Below are positions 12,224-27,200 of a stretch of 64,000 bases of DNA, piece by piece. Positions within the stretch are counted from its first letter, which is position 1. Every line of letters starts with the position of its first letter. The notes beneath the pieces are model-generated. The model was not told where the DNA came from. It saw only the letters and a list, made by a program, of their open reading frames with translations, and searched no databases. This stretch comes from Dicaeum eximium (taxonomy: Eukaryota; Chordata; Aves; Passeriformes; Dicaeidae), in contig VWZP01009170.1 in the NCBI GenBank assembly GCA_013396995.1, positions 310,001-374,000 on the forward strand, read 5' to 3'. The translations under genes and the position numbers were made by a program.

Positions 12224-15200
12224 GTATGTATGAAAAAGTCATTATGTATCCACAGCTGAGTTTTCCCCTGCTTGCCAGTGATTTACAGCAACTTGTGGAA
12301 GTAACGAGGCAGACAACTTTCATTTTACAGAACGTTGCACAGGAGTGAGAGGAGTGACACACCCTGCATGTGTATGGTTGTGTACCTACATTTATGTAAA
12401 ATCATCATTTTTTCCCAGGGACATGTTCACCTCGTTCTAAGAGTGCCATAACACTTTCAGCAGAACACAATCTCACTATATTAGGTCAATCCACAGAAAA
12501 ACAAAACTCATAAATGCCTTATTGTTAAATATATCGTCTTTCCAAATCTCTTCAACCCCAATTTTCTTTTGTCCCACCTGGCTGTCTTATGCTGTCTTTC
12601 ACAGCAAGGAAGTTCTAATTTTGTTATAATTGAATTCTTGTAACTCCCCAGATTTTTTCATCCCACGTAGTTCCAAGTGAAACTTGCACCTTAGCAAGAT
12701 CAACTGCCTTCCAACTTTGTTTAGAATTTTTGGTTGCTCCTCCTTCTCTGTGCAGTTTGAGTCATCATTTACGGTAACACCTGGCATAATGAAGGAAAAA
12801 CATGAACAATTTTACTGTTTCTCTTGCAAATAAAATTCCTGAAATTGTTTCCTGTTTTAGATTATCAAGGATGCATGCATAACTTAAAGAATATCACTTC
12901 CAATTCACTTCATGATCTGGCCATTTGTTAATTCCAGTTGTGCCAGTTAAATTTTTTTGTCCTTCACTATGGATTACATGTTTATTTAATTCTCCCACAT
13001 CTGTTAACTGCATGCCAAGTTATTTTATCAGTTTATTGTATGCAATACCCAACATGGATATATTGCTGTTTCATATAAAGCTTTGTTTAAATTTAATTTC
13101 CAAGTGAAATCCATGGCTAGACATTAATTCTCAACCAAAAAATTTTCTTACCTGGATGTTTGCATCTCCACCCTAGGCCAGTAATGCCCAAATCACATAT
13201 ATTGGACTAGCTTTTGTCTCATGTATCCAGCATTTCATGAAATGTAGTGAGTTGTTTATCCTACTTTTCTGCAATCTGCTCCACACATAGAAAAATGCTC
13301 AATTTGAAGCAATTGGTTTCTTCAAGGGAAAAAAATCTTGATTTTTTTTTCCCTTTCCAACTTTCAGGATATATAGAGAAACTGAGACCAACTTGTTTAC
13401 CATTAAAAAAAAAAAAAAAAACAAAACAAAACAAACCCTGACCAACCAAAAAAAATCCCAATCTTAAAACAGAAACAAACAAAATACTCTACCCTCTAAG
13501 AAATAATGTTTTAAAATAATTACAGCAAGACATTTGCTGTTTGGAGTTGTAAGTGACACAGGACCATGCGGCTGCTATGGCTCTCTGTTTACTGATGAAT
13601 CAGTTTTTCCTTGTTAATAGGAATGACTTGAGTACAGAAGCAGATCTTTTCCCAGCAGCATAACCCTGTGCATGTTTTCAAACCAGGATTTTGTGCCACT
13701 TTATCAAGATTTTGAGAACTTTTGGACCAGAAACCTCTATTTGAGAATACGGGATAACTGGAACCGTCCAATTTGCAGCGTCCCTGGGCCACAGTTTGAC
13801 CTCATGGAGCGCGTCACAGACGATTACAACTGGACATTTAGGTGGGTCATCTTACACCTCTGACACCTCTGCAAAGCACAGCAAGTTGTGTCCAGATCCT
13901 AATATCCATCAGCATGTTTCTTTTTGCAGTCAGTACCGTGCTGAGAATCTGACCCTTTTCTTCTGAGTGTTTGTTTGGAAATGCAGTATGGATTTCCAAC
14001 TCAGTTCAGAGGGGTTTGGCTTGGGGTTGGCTATAACAACAGACCTTGACTCTGAATATTACAACAAAATTTGTTTTATCCCCTTGGTTAGGTTTTAAAT
14101 CATAATTTCTTGCATTGCATGAATGTGGCTTCTTGCCTTCATAGCGAGTCTTTGGCAGTGGGTTTTAAGCAGATTACAGCTTGAAGGTTTTGGTGTATTG
14201 CAGCTGAATTATGCAGCTATGGGAATTCACAGCATAGACAATGTGTAGCTTGGCTATATTAGAGCTTATTGAGAATGTATCATAGTGTTTCCCATATTTT
14301 CATCAAGTTTAAGTTCTCTGTGTGTGTGAGTCGTAGGTTTGTTTGTTTATTTAAATCCATAAAAGCAGCCATTCATCCCATACCAGCATATTGCCATCTG
14401 CAGCATGGCTTCTAGAAAACACTCTGATCATGAAGCAGTACCTAGTTAGAAAAAGAGGAAGGCTAGGAAAACTTTTGGGCTGTTAGAGTACGAGGGTTGT
14501 AAATTCGCAAGTAGGAATTTGACACTGGAACAAAATTTGGTGGGAAAATTTTCGGATCTTTTCGTTTCGGATCGGAGGAGAAATTGCACTATTGTTTAAA
14601 ATTTGCTTTAATTGTAGGTTTACAGGAAGGATTATCAAGAATGTAATCAATATGGGTTCTTATAACTACCTCGGCTTTGCAGAAACAGATGTTAATGCTT
14701 TGAAAACTGTGACCATAGAGTTAGAAAAATATGGAACAGGAGTCTGCAGTACCAGGCAAGAAATGGGTGAGTAAACAGCGAGATGGCCACCAAAGGTTCT
14801 GTAACTACACTCTTTTTCTCACAGATATCTTGGAAGAATTGGATACTTAGAGAACTTTAATCACATCAGCAATTACTTGTTTCACAATTAAAAGGAATGC
14901 TGTGTTTTATTTGTTCTCCCATGAGGGCTGTTTTCAAAAGGAAAACTAATACTGATTTTTGGAAAAGCAAAACCAAATGTGTTGTATACTGACCTGGGAT
15001 TTTTAATGATGCAAACACACACATATTGAGATTTCAACAATTGTTCTGGGGCAAATTCAACTGCATCACAGATTTATATCAGTTACTACACACAGAGGTT
15101 TCAGATTTGTAAAATTATGTTTTACATAATATTTTTAATCCCATGTTCTAAGAATATGTTGGCATGTTTTATGAGATAATACTGGCACAAACCAGAAATT

Positions 15201-18200
15201 TCTAGTTTGCTTTTAGCAAATAAATTCAGGAAGGCTCCATCTGACATTTTTGGTTTATATGTCCTTTATGATTGTCTGCTTTGTTAGTTTGAAGGCTGCA
15301 TGCAGTGTTACCTTCAACTTTCTGTTTTTACACCAAGCCTTGCATTCCTTGTGGTGTGCCATCATCTTACATTTCAGAAAAAAACAGTTTCAAGCCATAG
15401 AAAGTCACAGGGAGGTTTCAGGCTTTATCTTTCTTGAGAGTATTAAGGGGGGAAAAAAAAAAAGGAAGGCTTTCCAGAATTGAGAAGTCTATAAAAGACT
15501 ACTTTTTTCTAATCCAGCAACCTAAAAAAATTACATCTTTAATCTTCAATGTAAACTGTTCTTCCATAAATCTTACAGAAAAAAATACTGTATTTAATTT
15601 AGTTTTTTTTAATTTAAAGTCTCCATTTCAGATGAAAAAGTAATGCAAACTTTGTCACCTGCTTCTTATCTTGTCATTGTGGTTTTGTTTGCCAATAATA
15701 ATTATGTCAGTGACACCATTCAGAGAGGATTTACAGATTGACCCTACTTTCCTTTAATAGGTGACCCACCTGGTGACTACAATATATTATTTAACCTCAA
15801 TTGCATGCTTGAAAGTGGTCACCATTGCTAGTCCTTTAAGGTATTGAAGGAAGCTTTCTCTCTTTTCCTCCCAGATTCCATTTTTGTCTAAGAACATTTC
15901 AAGGTGTGTTCAGAACATCTAAGATTATGGCTGGTGTTCCTTATTCTGTAGCTTTTGCTGATTTTTTTTAATGAAAGATTTATTCTTTAAAAAACAAAAT
16001 TAACCAACCCAATTTATTAAAATATTGATTCTGTGTTCAAATATTAAAAAACTTACTAAGTAACTTCATCTAGTCTATTTGAGGGCCAATGTACAGAGAT
16101 TTCTAGGATTTTCTCTTAATCTGAGCTCCTGTGCTGTACTCAAAGTTGTCTTAACTGAACGAGCACAGTTTTAAATTCATTCCAATTTCCTTCACAACAA
16201 ACAGTCCCATGAACTGCATCCAGAGTATTCACAATGCAAGAATGGGTACAGCTGAAGAGCATCCTAAAAGCCTTGTGAGTCCCAGTCTTTTGGAAGTGGA
16301 TTTTGGAGAGCAGCTTGGACATCTGTTGCTTTGAGTTTTAGCTTTTTGATGTTTTAGTTTCTATGATAAAGTTTCTCAAAAGGTTTTCTGTAAACACGCA
16401 GATGTTTTGCTGTCTCTTTGTTTTTCATTCCTTCTCCTGGGAGGAGAGAGGTTTGATGGACTCTTTTATTGACCAGTGTGGTTGGAAAGGTGGTGACCTC
16501 TCTCTCCAATCCATGGCTGTTCTCAAAACTCTATATAATGTGTAAACCAAAATAAACTGAGTTCTTCTCCACCTTTCACTGGTCCAGAGTGGCTGTCTCT
16601 GCGTGTTCGTGTCACGCTCTCTAGTGACAGACATCGACCTATTAAGAAAGGAAAGCAAGATGTTTAGGCCTGGCTTAGCTGGTGTAGATGAGCAGTCACA
16701 GCAGTTTCTCCTGGGCAGGTAAGAGAGGGCCTGTGTTTGTGTGCTCCCTGGAGAGAGGTGGCTCCACAGGGCAGGGCTCAGCAGTGGCTCCTTCGGTGGT
16801 GCCCGTCTGTCACCACGATCTGTATAAATAACCTGAGGAAAGCAGCCTCTTGTTCACAGTGAATACCCTCTTTCCTTGTTCCTTTATGTTCTTGTGCTCC
16901 ATCCTCCTCACAGGCAAACAGGGAAATTCAGAGTTAAATATCTCAAAGAGAGAGACAGGGAAGGGTCTGAAGGAAACATCTTAACTCTTTTAATTATCAT
17001 TTCTCATCTTCATCTCAGATAAAAAGAACAGGGTGAGTTTGTTTCTGGGCAGATCACATCTCAAAACTTCTGTTGTTATTGTGTGTGGAGCTAAAGTGTT
17101 TTGAAGTAAAAATGCAGTGAGCTGCAAGAGCCAAGGCTGTAAATTGCCTGTAGGGTTCTAATCCAAGAGAGCACTTGAACATATTTATATTTTCAAGCTA
17201 ATTGATTTTGAAGGTACTGTTCTGCTTGTGTGCATTTAAGTGTCTGGCATGTCTGAGTTTTACCAGAGTCTCTCTCTAAGCAGTGGTAGCTTTTTTTTTT
17301 GAGAAGGATCATTCCACTACTTTCAGAGCATTTCAGATAGAGGGTAAAAACAGAGACACAAATAAAAGGAATGTGAGTGATGTTTGAAAGAATACATGAT
17401 GCTAAAACTGTACTTTATGGTCTTCTGCCTACACTCTTCCTCTTAAAACTGTGGAGGCTGTGGAGAGGGGATATACAATGCTTTCATATCAGAATGCTGT
17501 TGCAAATAGTTTCCCTTTAGAACAGGGTTAAAACTGGTGAAAACAGTGGCTGACCCTCCTAGACTTATCCCCCATAAAAAGATTTAAGGCTTTTCAATCC
17601 ATCTTTAATTCCATGCTCTTTTTAATTATAATAATAATTACTTTCTTACAATAACAGTGTCATTTCAGACACGTTTCTGAGAGTTTTGTGGGACTTTCAG
17701 TGTGAAATAAAAATCCTTTTTTTAAGACCAAGCTAGCTATTATCCCTTAGGAGCAAGATCTTGAAGTTATAAGTGGTACATCCATGGAAGCATTAATTTG
17801 CTGTTCCATGGTGAGAAAGCAAAACAAACACTGGAAATTGCTAGAAAGTACACAGAAAGCTGACCATAGAGCCTCAGTATTCTACTGCATAAAGCTGCTG
17901 TTTGTTCTTGTCTTGAGTATTCTGTGCAGGTCTGATCAGAAGTATTTAGCAAAACTGGAAAGTGTAAGAGAAGAGCCACAGAGATCATGAAAGGCCTCAG
18001 ACAGCTTCTGGGTGAAGAACTACTGTCTCTAGCTGTCACAAATGCCTGTCATCTGTCTCAAAAAAAGAGCCTAAGGGGAGAAATCATAGAAATTTTCAGC
18101 ATAAGATGTGATGTGGAAGAGTGGTCAGGGTTCACTGTCCATTGCCTTTCCCAGTACCAGATGTGCAGGGTGTTCTATGAAGCTGGTAGAAGTTTTCAGC

Positions 18201-21200
18201 TGAATGCTGGAGGCTGCCAGACCCGAGGAGCTCATTGCTGCAGATGTCAGAACTTCACATTTCTTGTGTTCTAAGGGACACTGGCCATGTGTGCAGAGGA
18301 GAGCTCACTGATAGTTACTGGAAATACCCAAACTGTACCCAATTCTGGGTGTCCTTATTAACTCTGAGAGATGCCAAGAGAGATCTGCACCTACCATATC
18401 TGAGAAAATTGACCATGGGTGTTACTTAAATTAAAACAGCTTTTGTCAGCAGCAGTCTCTCCTGTAGGTTCAGGGAAAGGTAATTTTTTTTTTATTTCTT
18501 TGTCTTGTTCATTATACGTCAAGAAACCAACTGGGACATAAAAAGAAATAGGAAGTTTTGTTTTTTAGGAATAAATGTTGGGTCTGAGAATATTATCCAG
18601 TACCTCAAGGTGGCTACAAGAGAGCTTGAGAGGGATTTTTTACAAGGATAAGAGGGAATGGCTTCAAACTGACAGAGGGCAGGGTCAGATTAGATATCAG
18701 GAAGAAATTCTCCCTGTGGGGGTGGTGAGGCACAGGAACAGGTTATCCAGTGGATGCCCATTACTAGAAGTGTTCAAGGACAGGCTGGGTGGGGCTTGGA
18801 GCAGCCTGATCTAGGGAAAGGTGTCCATGTCCCTGTCCCAGGTGGGGACATTGGAATGAGATTATCTTTAAGGTTCCTTCCAGCACAAGCTATTCTGTGA
18901 TTCATTCTGTGATTCCATAAGTAACTGGACACCAACTGTTCAACTAACTGGAGTGTTGGGAATGTTAGGGCATTCCATGTAAACTGCCCCACAAAAATAT
19001 CTCTGCTGTTTTATGTATTTTAATTTTTCTCTCAAAAGTGTTATTTTTTAGCTTAATAAAACTACCAGGAAATAGGAACCTAAATAAATATGAAATAGCA
19101 AGTGTTCTCTCCATATAATAGAAAATATGAAAGAATGACAACTTGAACTTAAAGTCCTTTTCCCGTGCAAATAAATGTATTTTAATGGCTGGAGTGGGAG
19201 TTGGCTACTGTAAAAGGCAGATTCAAAAGCCTTTTTTCTGGGCCCATCCTGTTGTTCAGTGTTTACAGCCAGCCTTTTCTAAGCAAGGTGACTGAGAATT
19301 ATTGAGAAATATGCAAATTAGTTTCCTTCTTGCTGCTTGCAGATGATAACAAAATCAGCAAAGTTATACTTTTTTTTAAGATAAAGCAGATTATCGTGCT
19401 CTGAGCACTCCTAGGGCCAGGCTGGTGACAGGACTGTCACACAGCCAGCCAGAACTTCCACTGCTCTGTTTATCTAACTCACCAGTACTCCTCATGGAGA
19501 TGACACAGGTGAGTAAGCGGAGCAAACGTGTGATTAGTGCTGGTTAAGCAGCCGGGCAGGATTCCTGCCTTTTGAAATCCTTCTCCTGTGATTATGCCCT
19601 GGACCAAAAAACAAGATGGAGCCTGCACAGAACACTTGCAGGGTGATTCACTCTGGAGGGCATGTTAGGAGATTGCCCTTTAACACCTAACTTGCTCTCA
19701 GTTTTAGGGCTTTTTCTTTGTTTGAGGATTTTCTACACTTGATTGTGGTCTCATTTCTAAAAAGCAGATCTGAAAATTTGTGCTGACATTTAATATACAA
19801 AAGTAGCTCAATCTCATTCACCTCCTTCCACTGGGTTTTAAGGCCTAATGTGAATTTCTAGCAGCATTTGAAGAAGATAAAAATAGTCATTTAGCCATTC
19901 TTTCTTTTATAGTACTTCAAAGCTTTAATTAGGGCCAGGGCTCATTTTAAACATAATACTGTACAAACATGAATAAATGTTTCATTTTTTAGTTTGGAGA
20001 ATGAGATAAAGAACTGAATGTCTCATAATTTACAGTTTCCAAGTGGTATCTTACGGAGAAATAAAGCCACAAAATGAGAATTTGTGTGCATGTGTATATA
20101 TATGTGTGTGTATATATACACATATTTCATAATCTTAGCTATTTTCTGATAGGGTATAAATTGGGAAATTATTCATTAGGAATAATAAATTATAAATTAG
20201 GAAACAATTCATGCAAAGAATTCTCTTATGTCATATCCACTAACATCCTTTTCCTTTTTGTGCCTACCCTCTCATAAATAGCTAATCCAGTTTACAGTCA
20301 ATTTATAATCATTGGGTCAGGTTTGTTCCTTGTATTTCACCATTGCAAAAGTATGCTTTGCAATCCAAGATTATTAGTCTGGATAGGCCATTTTCTAGCA
20401 GGTGGAATTGAAGGCATCTGTAGGAATTAAGGGTTGTGTGGCTTGTTTAATACCTAAAGTATCTCTGATATATGATGTTATCTGCATGCAAATGTTTAGA
20501 TACTTTAGATGCTGCCATACAGGCTTTAGCATGAAGAGGCTGGATTTACACTGGAAATTTTAACCTTGTGTTTTTCTAAAGGCAAAAAGAAAAAAAAAAA
20601 AAAAGGAAACAAAACCAGAAGTTCTAACTTCAACTGGAAGTTTTGTTAAAACTAATCTCCTTTTTTTCTGAGGATCATTAAATTATACAGGTACATTATT
20701 AGATCTATGACAGCCATGGCATCTTTGTGGTGTGAAAACCCTGTCTGCTGGTAGTAATGTTAAGAAAACTTGAGCATTTCCTTTCTACTAAATGATTCAT
20801 CAAAACCCCCTTATTTTGGGACTCTTTTCTGCACAGTGTTAAATGAGGCAACTACATAACGTTACTGTGTGCTTCTCTCCCTCTCTTTCCAACAAGTCCC
20901 ATTCTAAGGATTGAGGCTTTCCTCTGCTAATAGCTCTGTAGGACAGTGATACCATCTGCATCACCTGTTCTGATAACATGGTGTAAAGAAATAATATCAT
21001 TTCCACACCTTCTGTCTCTTCATCTTGCTATTAATAACTCATCCAATCTTGCTTTTGTAAAAGCGTGTATGTCTTTCAATAATACACATTTTTTCATCTC
21101 TGACAAGCATCTTACCAGAGTGAGTTTGTGACCTTAAGTTTCAGCTGCGACAAGGAAGTTGAGATGTTTTGTTCTGCTCCCCACCCTCCCAAGGATGCTG

Positions 21201-24200
21201 CTGACAAACCCTAATTTTCATAGTGTAATTGTTCTCAGCCACCTTGGTGAGTCACATCAGGGATGCATAGGGTTCCCAGCTGTTCTTTTTTCTTTCAAGG
21301 GCTTGCTGCTTGTATCAGTTTACTCTTCCAGCTTTTGTTTCACTTGAGGCAAGCAGGTATTTCCCTGCCTTCTTCGGGTCTTGGAATTCCAAACATAAAA
21401 TTCTATTACAGGATACTGTTGCCAGTGTTGGCAGTTCAACCAGTCTGTGTCATTAGTGTCTAAGAACTTGAAAGACTGTATTGGGCAGACTAACCAGTGG
21501 CATAAACCACCTTGTCCAAGCTGAAAATGTCAAGCTAAATAATGACTCTATGGATCATGGGAAGTCAATTTTCCAGCTTTATCTTTCTAATAGTCTGGCA
21601 GTGACTTTCAGCCCAACAGCAAAGGTAAGCGTATGAAAAAACCTGTCCAAAACACAGTGTACTTCATGTTCCTGTCACCAGAGTGCAGTGGCAAGTTAAT
21701 GGAGGGAACTGGGTCATCAGGTTTTGAAAAGGAGGGGATTTGCTGTGAGAAGTGTGGGAATCTGTGGAGGTGGTTCCCATTGTGAAAGTCCACTTTTGAT
21801 ATGATCTTCGATCTTAATACCTATATAGTCTTGGATCACAGTAACTCCTGCTGTACTGTATTACACACAGCTGTTCAGCAGGGAAGAATAAATTTCAAGA
21901 GGATTTTGTCTCTTAAAGATGCAGGTACCTTTCTCCTTTTTTGTCTTAAATCTTTCCTGGTGATTTGTACATTGTTTATTTGTATCCTCATTTGTTGGGT
22001 CAAGCCAAGCTGTAGTCAGTCAGCAGGGAAATTCTAATATCTGTTTATAGGGCAAGCATAGAAAGTATTTGTGTATGCAGTGTATTGAAAAGATATATCT
22101 AGTATATCACTTTTCATTCATTAGATCATGATACTGGTCTTGAATCTAGCACAATACAAAACATTTTAAGGGCCTTAACCCTTAAAGGGTTGACCCTAGA
22201 GATGTCAAGTAAGGTCAACCTTACTTGACATCTCTAAGGTTGTGTTTAATGAAGAGCTGTGTAATTACTGCCTTTGTTATGTAGCTTGAGATGCTGAGAT
22301 GTTTCAGCTTGTGCCAGTTCCTTTGGATCGAATTTGCATCTGTCTGGTAGTGCTGTTTATGCTTGTCATGGTGATGGCTGTGACCAGCTGGGAATGCTAG
22401 TGACAAATCTCATCCCAGAAGTGCATGTCTGACCCCTTGATTCTTCCAGTGGAGAGAGATGATAGAATTGGTGTCATCTGTACAGTGTCCAAGGACATCC
22501 TGTGTAGAGATACCTCCTGATATGATTAAATAATTGCATAATTATATGCTTTTTCAGCTCTGTTCAATGAATACAGCTGTCATGAACCTCCCACTGACAG
22601 TACTGGTGTGTGTTGTGTTGCTTCTGTGACGCCTTTACCTACCCCCAACAATATTGCCACGATAATTAACATGACTCAAAACCAGGCCTCATTTTGGAAA
22701 TCTTTGTCATTCGGGATTTTGTTTTGCTAACCAATTTCAATTTGTATTCCAGGATTTGTAGGCAATAGTGATGTACAATATCATCTGCATTCGCTCTTAG
22801 GATTAGTAAATAATAAGTAGGAATCAGTCACTTCCAGAATGAGTCATTCTTCACCATGGCAAAATCAATAAAAATAGGTGCAAAATGTGCTGTTCCTTTG
22901 TGGGTCATCTAATAGGAGCTTTAACAGAACAGTCTGCATTGAGTCAGGCTTTTCCTGTTTATAAAAACAGAAAACATGTGGTGCAACCCCAAAAAGCAAT
23001 TTAACTCCACCCCAGTAGTGTCAGACTACCCCTGGAAGAGTCAGGGACAATTGTGTCATGCCTTGAAATGCCTGCCTTGCAAAGCACACACTGCTTGTTT
23101 CTCATCTTTCACAAACCTTCTAATTCAAGCTGTGACCATTGTGTGCTTGGCTTTGAGCTTCCATTTCAGACTTCATCTTGTTTTGGTGTGCTGACAGCCC
23201 TCAAGTGACAAAATAACATCTGCAGGGAGCACTAAGGCAGCTGATCCTGCTGGAACTCTGAGTTGTCCATGAGTGCTGTAACCAGGTTGAAGACTAGCTG
23301 GGCTCAATTTGCAAAAAAAACCCACAGAAATACATGCTGAGTCCTGCTGGGCTTACACCTTAAGACAGATTCTCACCCACATTTCCAATGAGCAGCTCAG
23401 CTCTGAAATGCTGTTTTGTATTTCACAGAACCTGGGTACTAAACAGTGGCTGTGTGCAGAGCCAGCTCGTATCCTCATGTGCCTTGGGATGTGCAAATTC
23501 AAAAAATAGCCATCCCCAAAGACCCTCACACAGACTCAGCTCTCATGTAGTGGAGTTTCTGCAGGGCCACATTTTCTGTGTCACATTACCTAATTCTCAG
23601 AGCACAGAGACAACCCAGCTCCAGGTAGCTGCAGTGTGATACAAGGAGTGCAGAGACACTCTTGAAGCTCAGCTGGAGTAGGCTCAGGTCTAGCACAACC
23701 CAGGAAGGCTCTGGCAAAACCTCAGCAGTACTGCTGTTCTTTACTGTCCATGTAATCCAGGTTTTTCAAGAAGCCACAAGATCTTTGCTCCTTATCTCCC
23801 TGATTGTTGGAGAGTTACCTGCCTGATAGATACTTGTGACATTCTATTTCCAAATGGATGTCATTCCTACTTTAGATATTTAATGGGAAAAAATAATGAA
23901 AACACTCCTTCACTGTAACCAGCTGACTCATTGCTGTTGCTGAAACTGTTCTCCTGCCATTTATATTTGATTTTTTTAATGAGCTCTGCTCCATGATGAA
24001 GGTAAGATCGTCTTCCTGACTCATCGTTCTTGTTGGGACACTCTAGCCAAGCTTCTGTGTTCCTCCATTCATCTGCCCTTTGTCCATCACAGTGAGCACA
24101 GCTTTCTTGTTCCATCCCTTGTAATTCACTTTATATTATTCTGCCATCAGCTTGTGCAGTGCAAGTGAGGTAACATATTCACTTGCCTAATTTTCTTCTT

Positions 24201-27200
24201 CTGTTCTCTGATTACAGCCTTATTCATAGGGGAAATGCTCTGTCAGAATCCACAGGCCACTCTCTTTTCTTCCCCACAGATCATCCTGTAAGAGTTCCTT
24301 CTGCCTTGGTCCCTGCAATGCACAGCCAGGCAACCAAAGACTAGAGAGCTGGCAAGTTGAGATGATTGCTTACTGTTCAAAGCCATCTGTTATCTCAGCC
24401 TGTTAACACCACTCTTTTGTTTGTTTGCCTTCTGTATTTTGTCATCCTCCACTGTGAGTTGGACAGGAAAGACACTGCTTTTGTTGGGTAGTTGGAGCAC
24501 CTTACTTGTTTGGAGACTTCAAGCACTAATATTAGATAATTAACATGCAATAAAGGGTCTCTAGTGTTGCATTATCATTTCTGTTCGCTGTTGAGAGGAA
24601 AGAAAGAGCAGAGTTATCATCAGTTATGGGGAGTGGAATAGCTTTTACCTTCCAAAGAAGAAAAATATGGAGAATGCTTTTGTTTGTCTATCCATACAAA
24701 ATCCTAATTAAGAATTTTGTACACATATATAGGCAGGCAATAAAAAAGGAAGATTTTTGTTGTCACCCATTTTTGTTTTCACATCTGGAGAGAGCTCAAG
24801 AATGCCTAAAATGTTTGTCCCACAATTCCTGCAAAAAGAAGATACTTTTGTCCTCATTGCAGGGGAGAGAAAAAGACAAAAAATTAATCTTCAGAATAAA
24901 CTATGTCAAAAGTTACTGTGGGAAAAGAAAGCTTTTCCCCATAGCAGCTGCTTTGCTGCCCCAACAGCAGCAGTATTTGTTAGCATTGGTCACAGCTGGT
25001 TTGCACCTCTTCCATTAGCCCACATGCACAGGATACAAATGAAAAACCCTCATTAGAACTTAATGTCACACAGCTTAATGACACACTTCCAGCCTGTTTC
25101 TTTTGTTTGTTTTGTGTCATAATAACTTTCACATTTTAATGAGATGTAATATTCCCTGTGCTTATTTCTGCAGGCACCCTAGACAAACATATAGAACTAG
25201 AGAAACTTGTGGCCAAGTTCCTTGGTGTGGAAGATGCTATGGTGTTTGGCATGGGCTTTGCAACTAACTCCATGAACATTCCAGCCCTTGTTGGAAAGGT
25301 GAGTACTTCCTTCAGGAATACGTGGAACAATTGTTTATTAATTGTTTTAACTACTGTTGCAGTATTCTGGGCTTTCAGTGAGTGGAAAGGCTTGACTGAG
25401 GGACAAAGCTTGGTATCAGGAAGGTGTGAGTCAGAAAGCTGATGTCCTTGTGATTTTAAATATGGTCCTTTATCATGAGTGCTGCTATCACACATACCTA
25501 ACCTCTGCTTAGGATCAGTGATACAACTCTGTAGCTCCTCTTAATGAAGTTGCTTCTCCCTTAAAAGTAACCAAATGTTGAATCCCATGTCCAGGTGTTG
25601 TGGCATGATGTATTCAGGCTACTTGCTGAGATTTTGCCCAGCTGCCTGTGATGAGAGATGATGACTAGGATAGTTTTTGCAGCACTTTGAGAAAAGGAAA
25701 AGCACAGTGCTTAGCATTCCTGTGAACAGAGCCCCAGCCAGCCCTGCAAAGAAAGCTGGCAGCAAATGCAAGTCTGAAGCTGTGATCAGGTTACAAAAGT
25801 TGGGTTCTTACTTGGTGCTGAAGGGACCTCCTCTCCAGTTTGGAGTACCTAACTCAAAGGCATGGATGTCCATCATCTGTCAGTGGTAACTGCAGACATC
25901 ACAAACAGGTGCTCTGTGGTGATAGCTGGAAAGTGGGTAACTCCTCCTTAGCTCATCCAGGTAGGAATTGTGCCATGCAAGTACAAAACACGACCTCCCT
26001 CTTGGTGGAGGTGGAATGAATTCAGTTTGTGGTGTATGAGCAAGACTTCTGAAACACCAGCACAGAGGTGAAGTCACCTCTTCACTCTCTGTTGAAGATG
26101 ACTGCAGCTCTTGCAAGATCTCTGAAATAATGTACACAAGTGTTGGGCAGGGAGAGTTGCTTCAGTTGTCCAGAACATGAACAATGGTCTGCAATGCTGC
26201 TGGAGAACTTGTCCAGCAGTTTCAAGGGGAGCAGATACAGAGAATTAATGAAGGTAAATTTATAAAGTTGCAGATATGCAGTGTGAGATAGTTGTCTTAG
26301 CTGTATAATAATTTTCCCTCCCTTACCTGGCTTCATGTAGAGATTCAAGCCTCTGTCAGAGGTGGGATAGATATATGTGGCACAAATAAAAGTATCACTG
26401 TATGTATTTTTAACAAATGTGTGTGTATATTTGAAAATTTTGTATATATTATTATACATTATTATTATATATTATATGTATTACAAATATTATTCAACTA
26501 CCCTATGTTTGAGAGATTTACTCATATGTTCTCCTCTATAATTAAGTCTAGCAGCTACATTTTCTTGTCAAGCTGCATCTATACTTACTGTTAGTTCTGC
26601 AAACCAGTCTCTAGGGAAATTCTGTGAGTATCTCTCAACCTAGGCCTAATCTATGATTCCAGAATAAGTTTTTGCTTAATTATGTGTTGCTCTTTGGGTA
26701 ATGAAACACGGCAAAATGTGTTTAATAGAAAGCAGAGCTAAACAAGGGTTTAAGTTTGAATTTCAATGCTGAGTCTTGCCCCTTGTTAATATAGTAGACA
26801 AATTTACTTCTCTGGCATTTCTATTTTAGTTTCTAAAAACAAAATGAGTTTTCAACTGAGTTAATTAATAAAAAATATACTACAGGTCAGCTCTATATGC
26901 ATTTACCAGAGAAAGACTCTGGTTACTAAACATCACTCACATCTTAAGGGAGGTGAGACTTAGAAGGCATCAGTCTCAGCTGATCTCATTTCTGCAGTCT
27001 GGAGGGCTGGTGTCATATTTCTCCTCCTTACACTACTGTCATACAGTCTCTATACGTGGGGTGGTGGCTGCATTTTCCTCACAACTCAAAATGGGCTGTA
27101 AACAGGTGACAGAGGAAGCCACATCACCTGATTTTACTATGAAGCACTCACTCTTTAATAGGGTTATTTGCTGCTTTCCAGTTACAGGAAATATTGGACT

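Larger units (their letters stand above)
14767..25173 (+). other. SPTLC3: SPTLC3 intron 4
   Basis: 10407 bp. Contains a probable solo LTR fragment (16440-16635), an old CR1 (17745-18240) followed by a younger CR1 3' end (18588-18925), simple repeats at 20082-20124 and 20584-20609, and a perfect hairpin at 22197-22236. No exon-like open frame with family similarity was found between exons 4 and 5. Confidence 0.9.
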
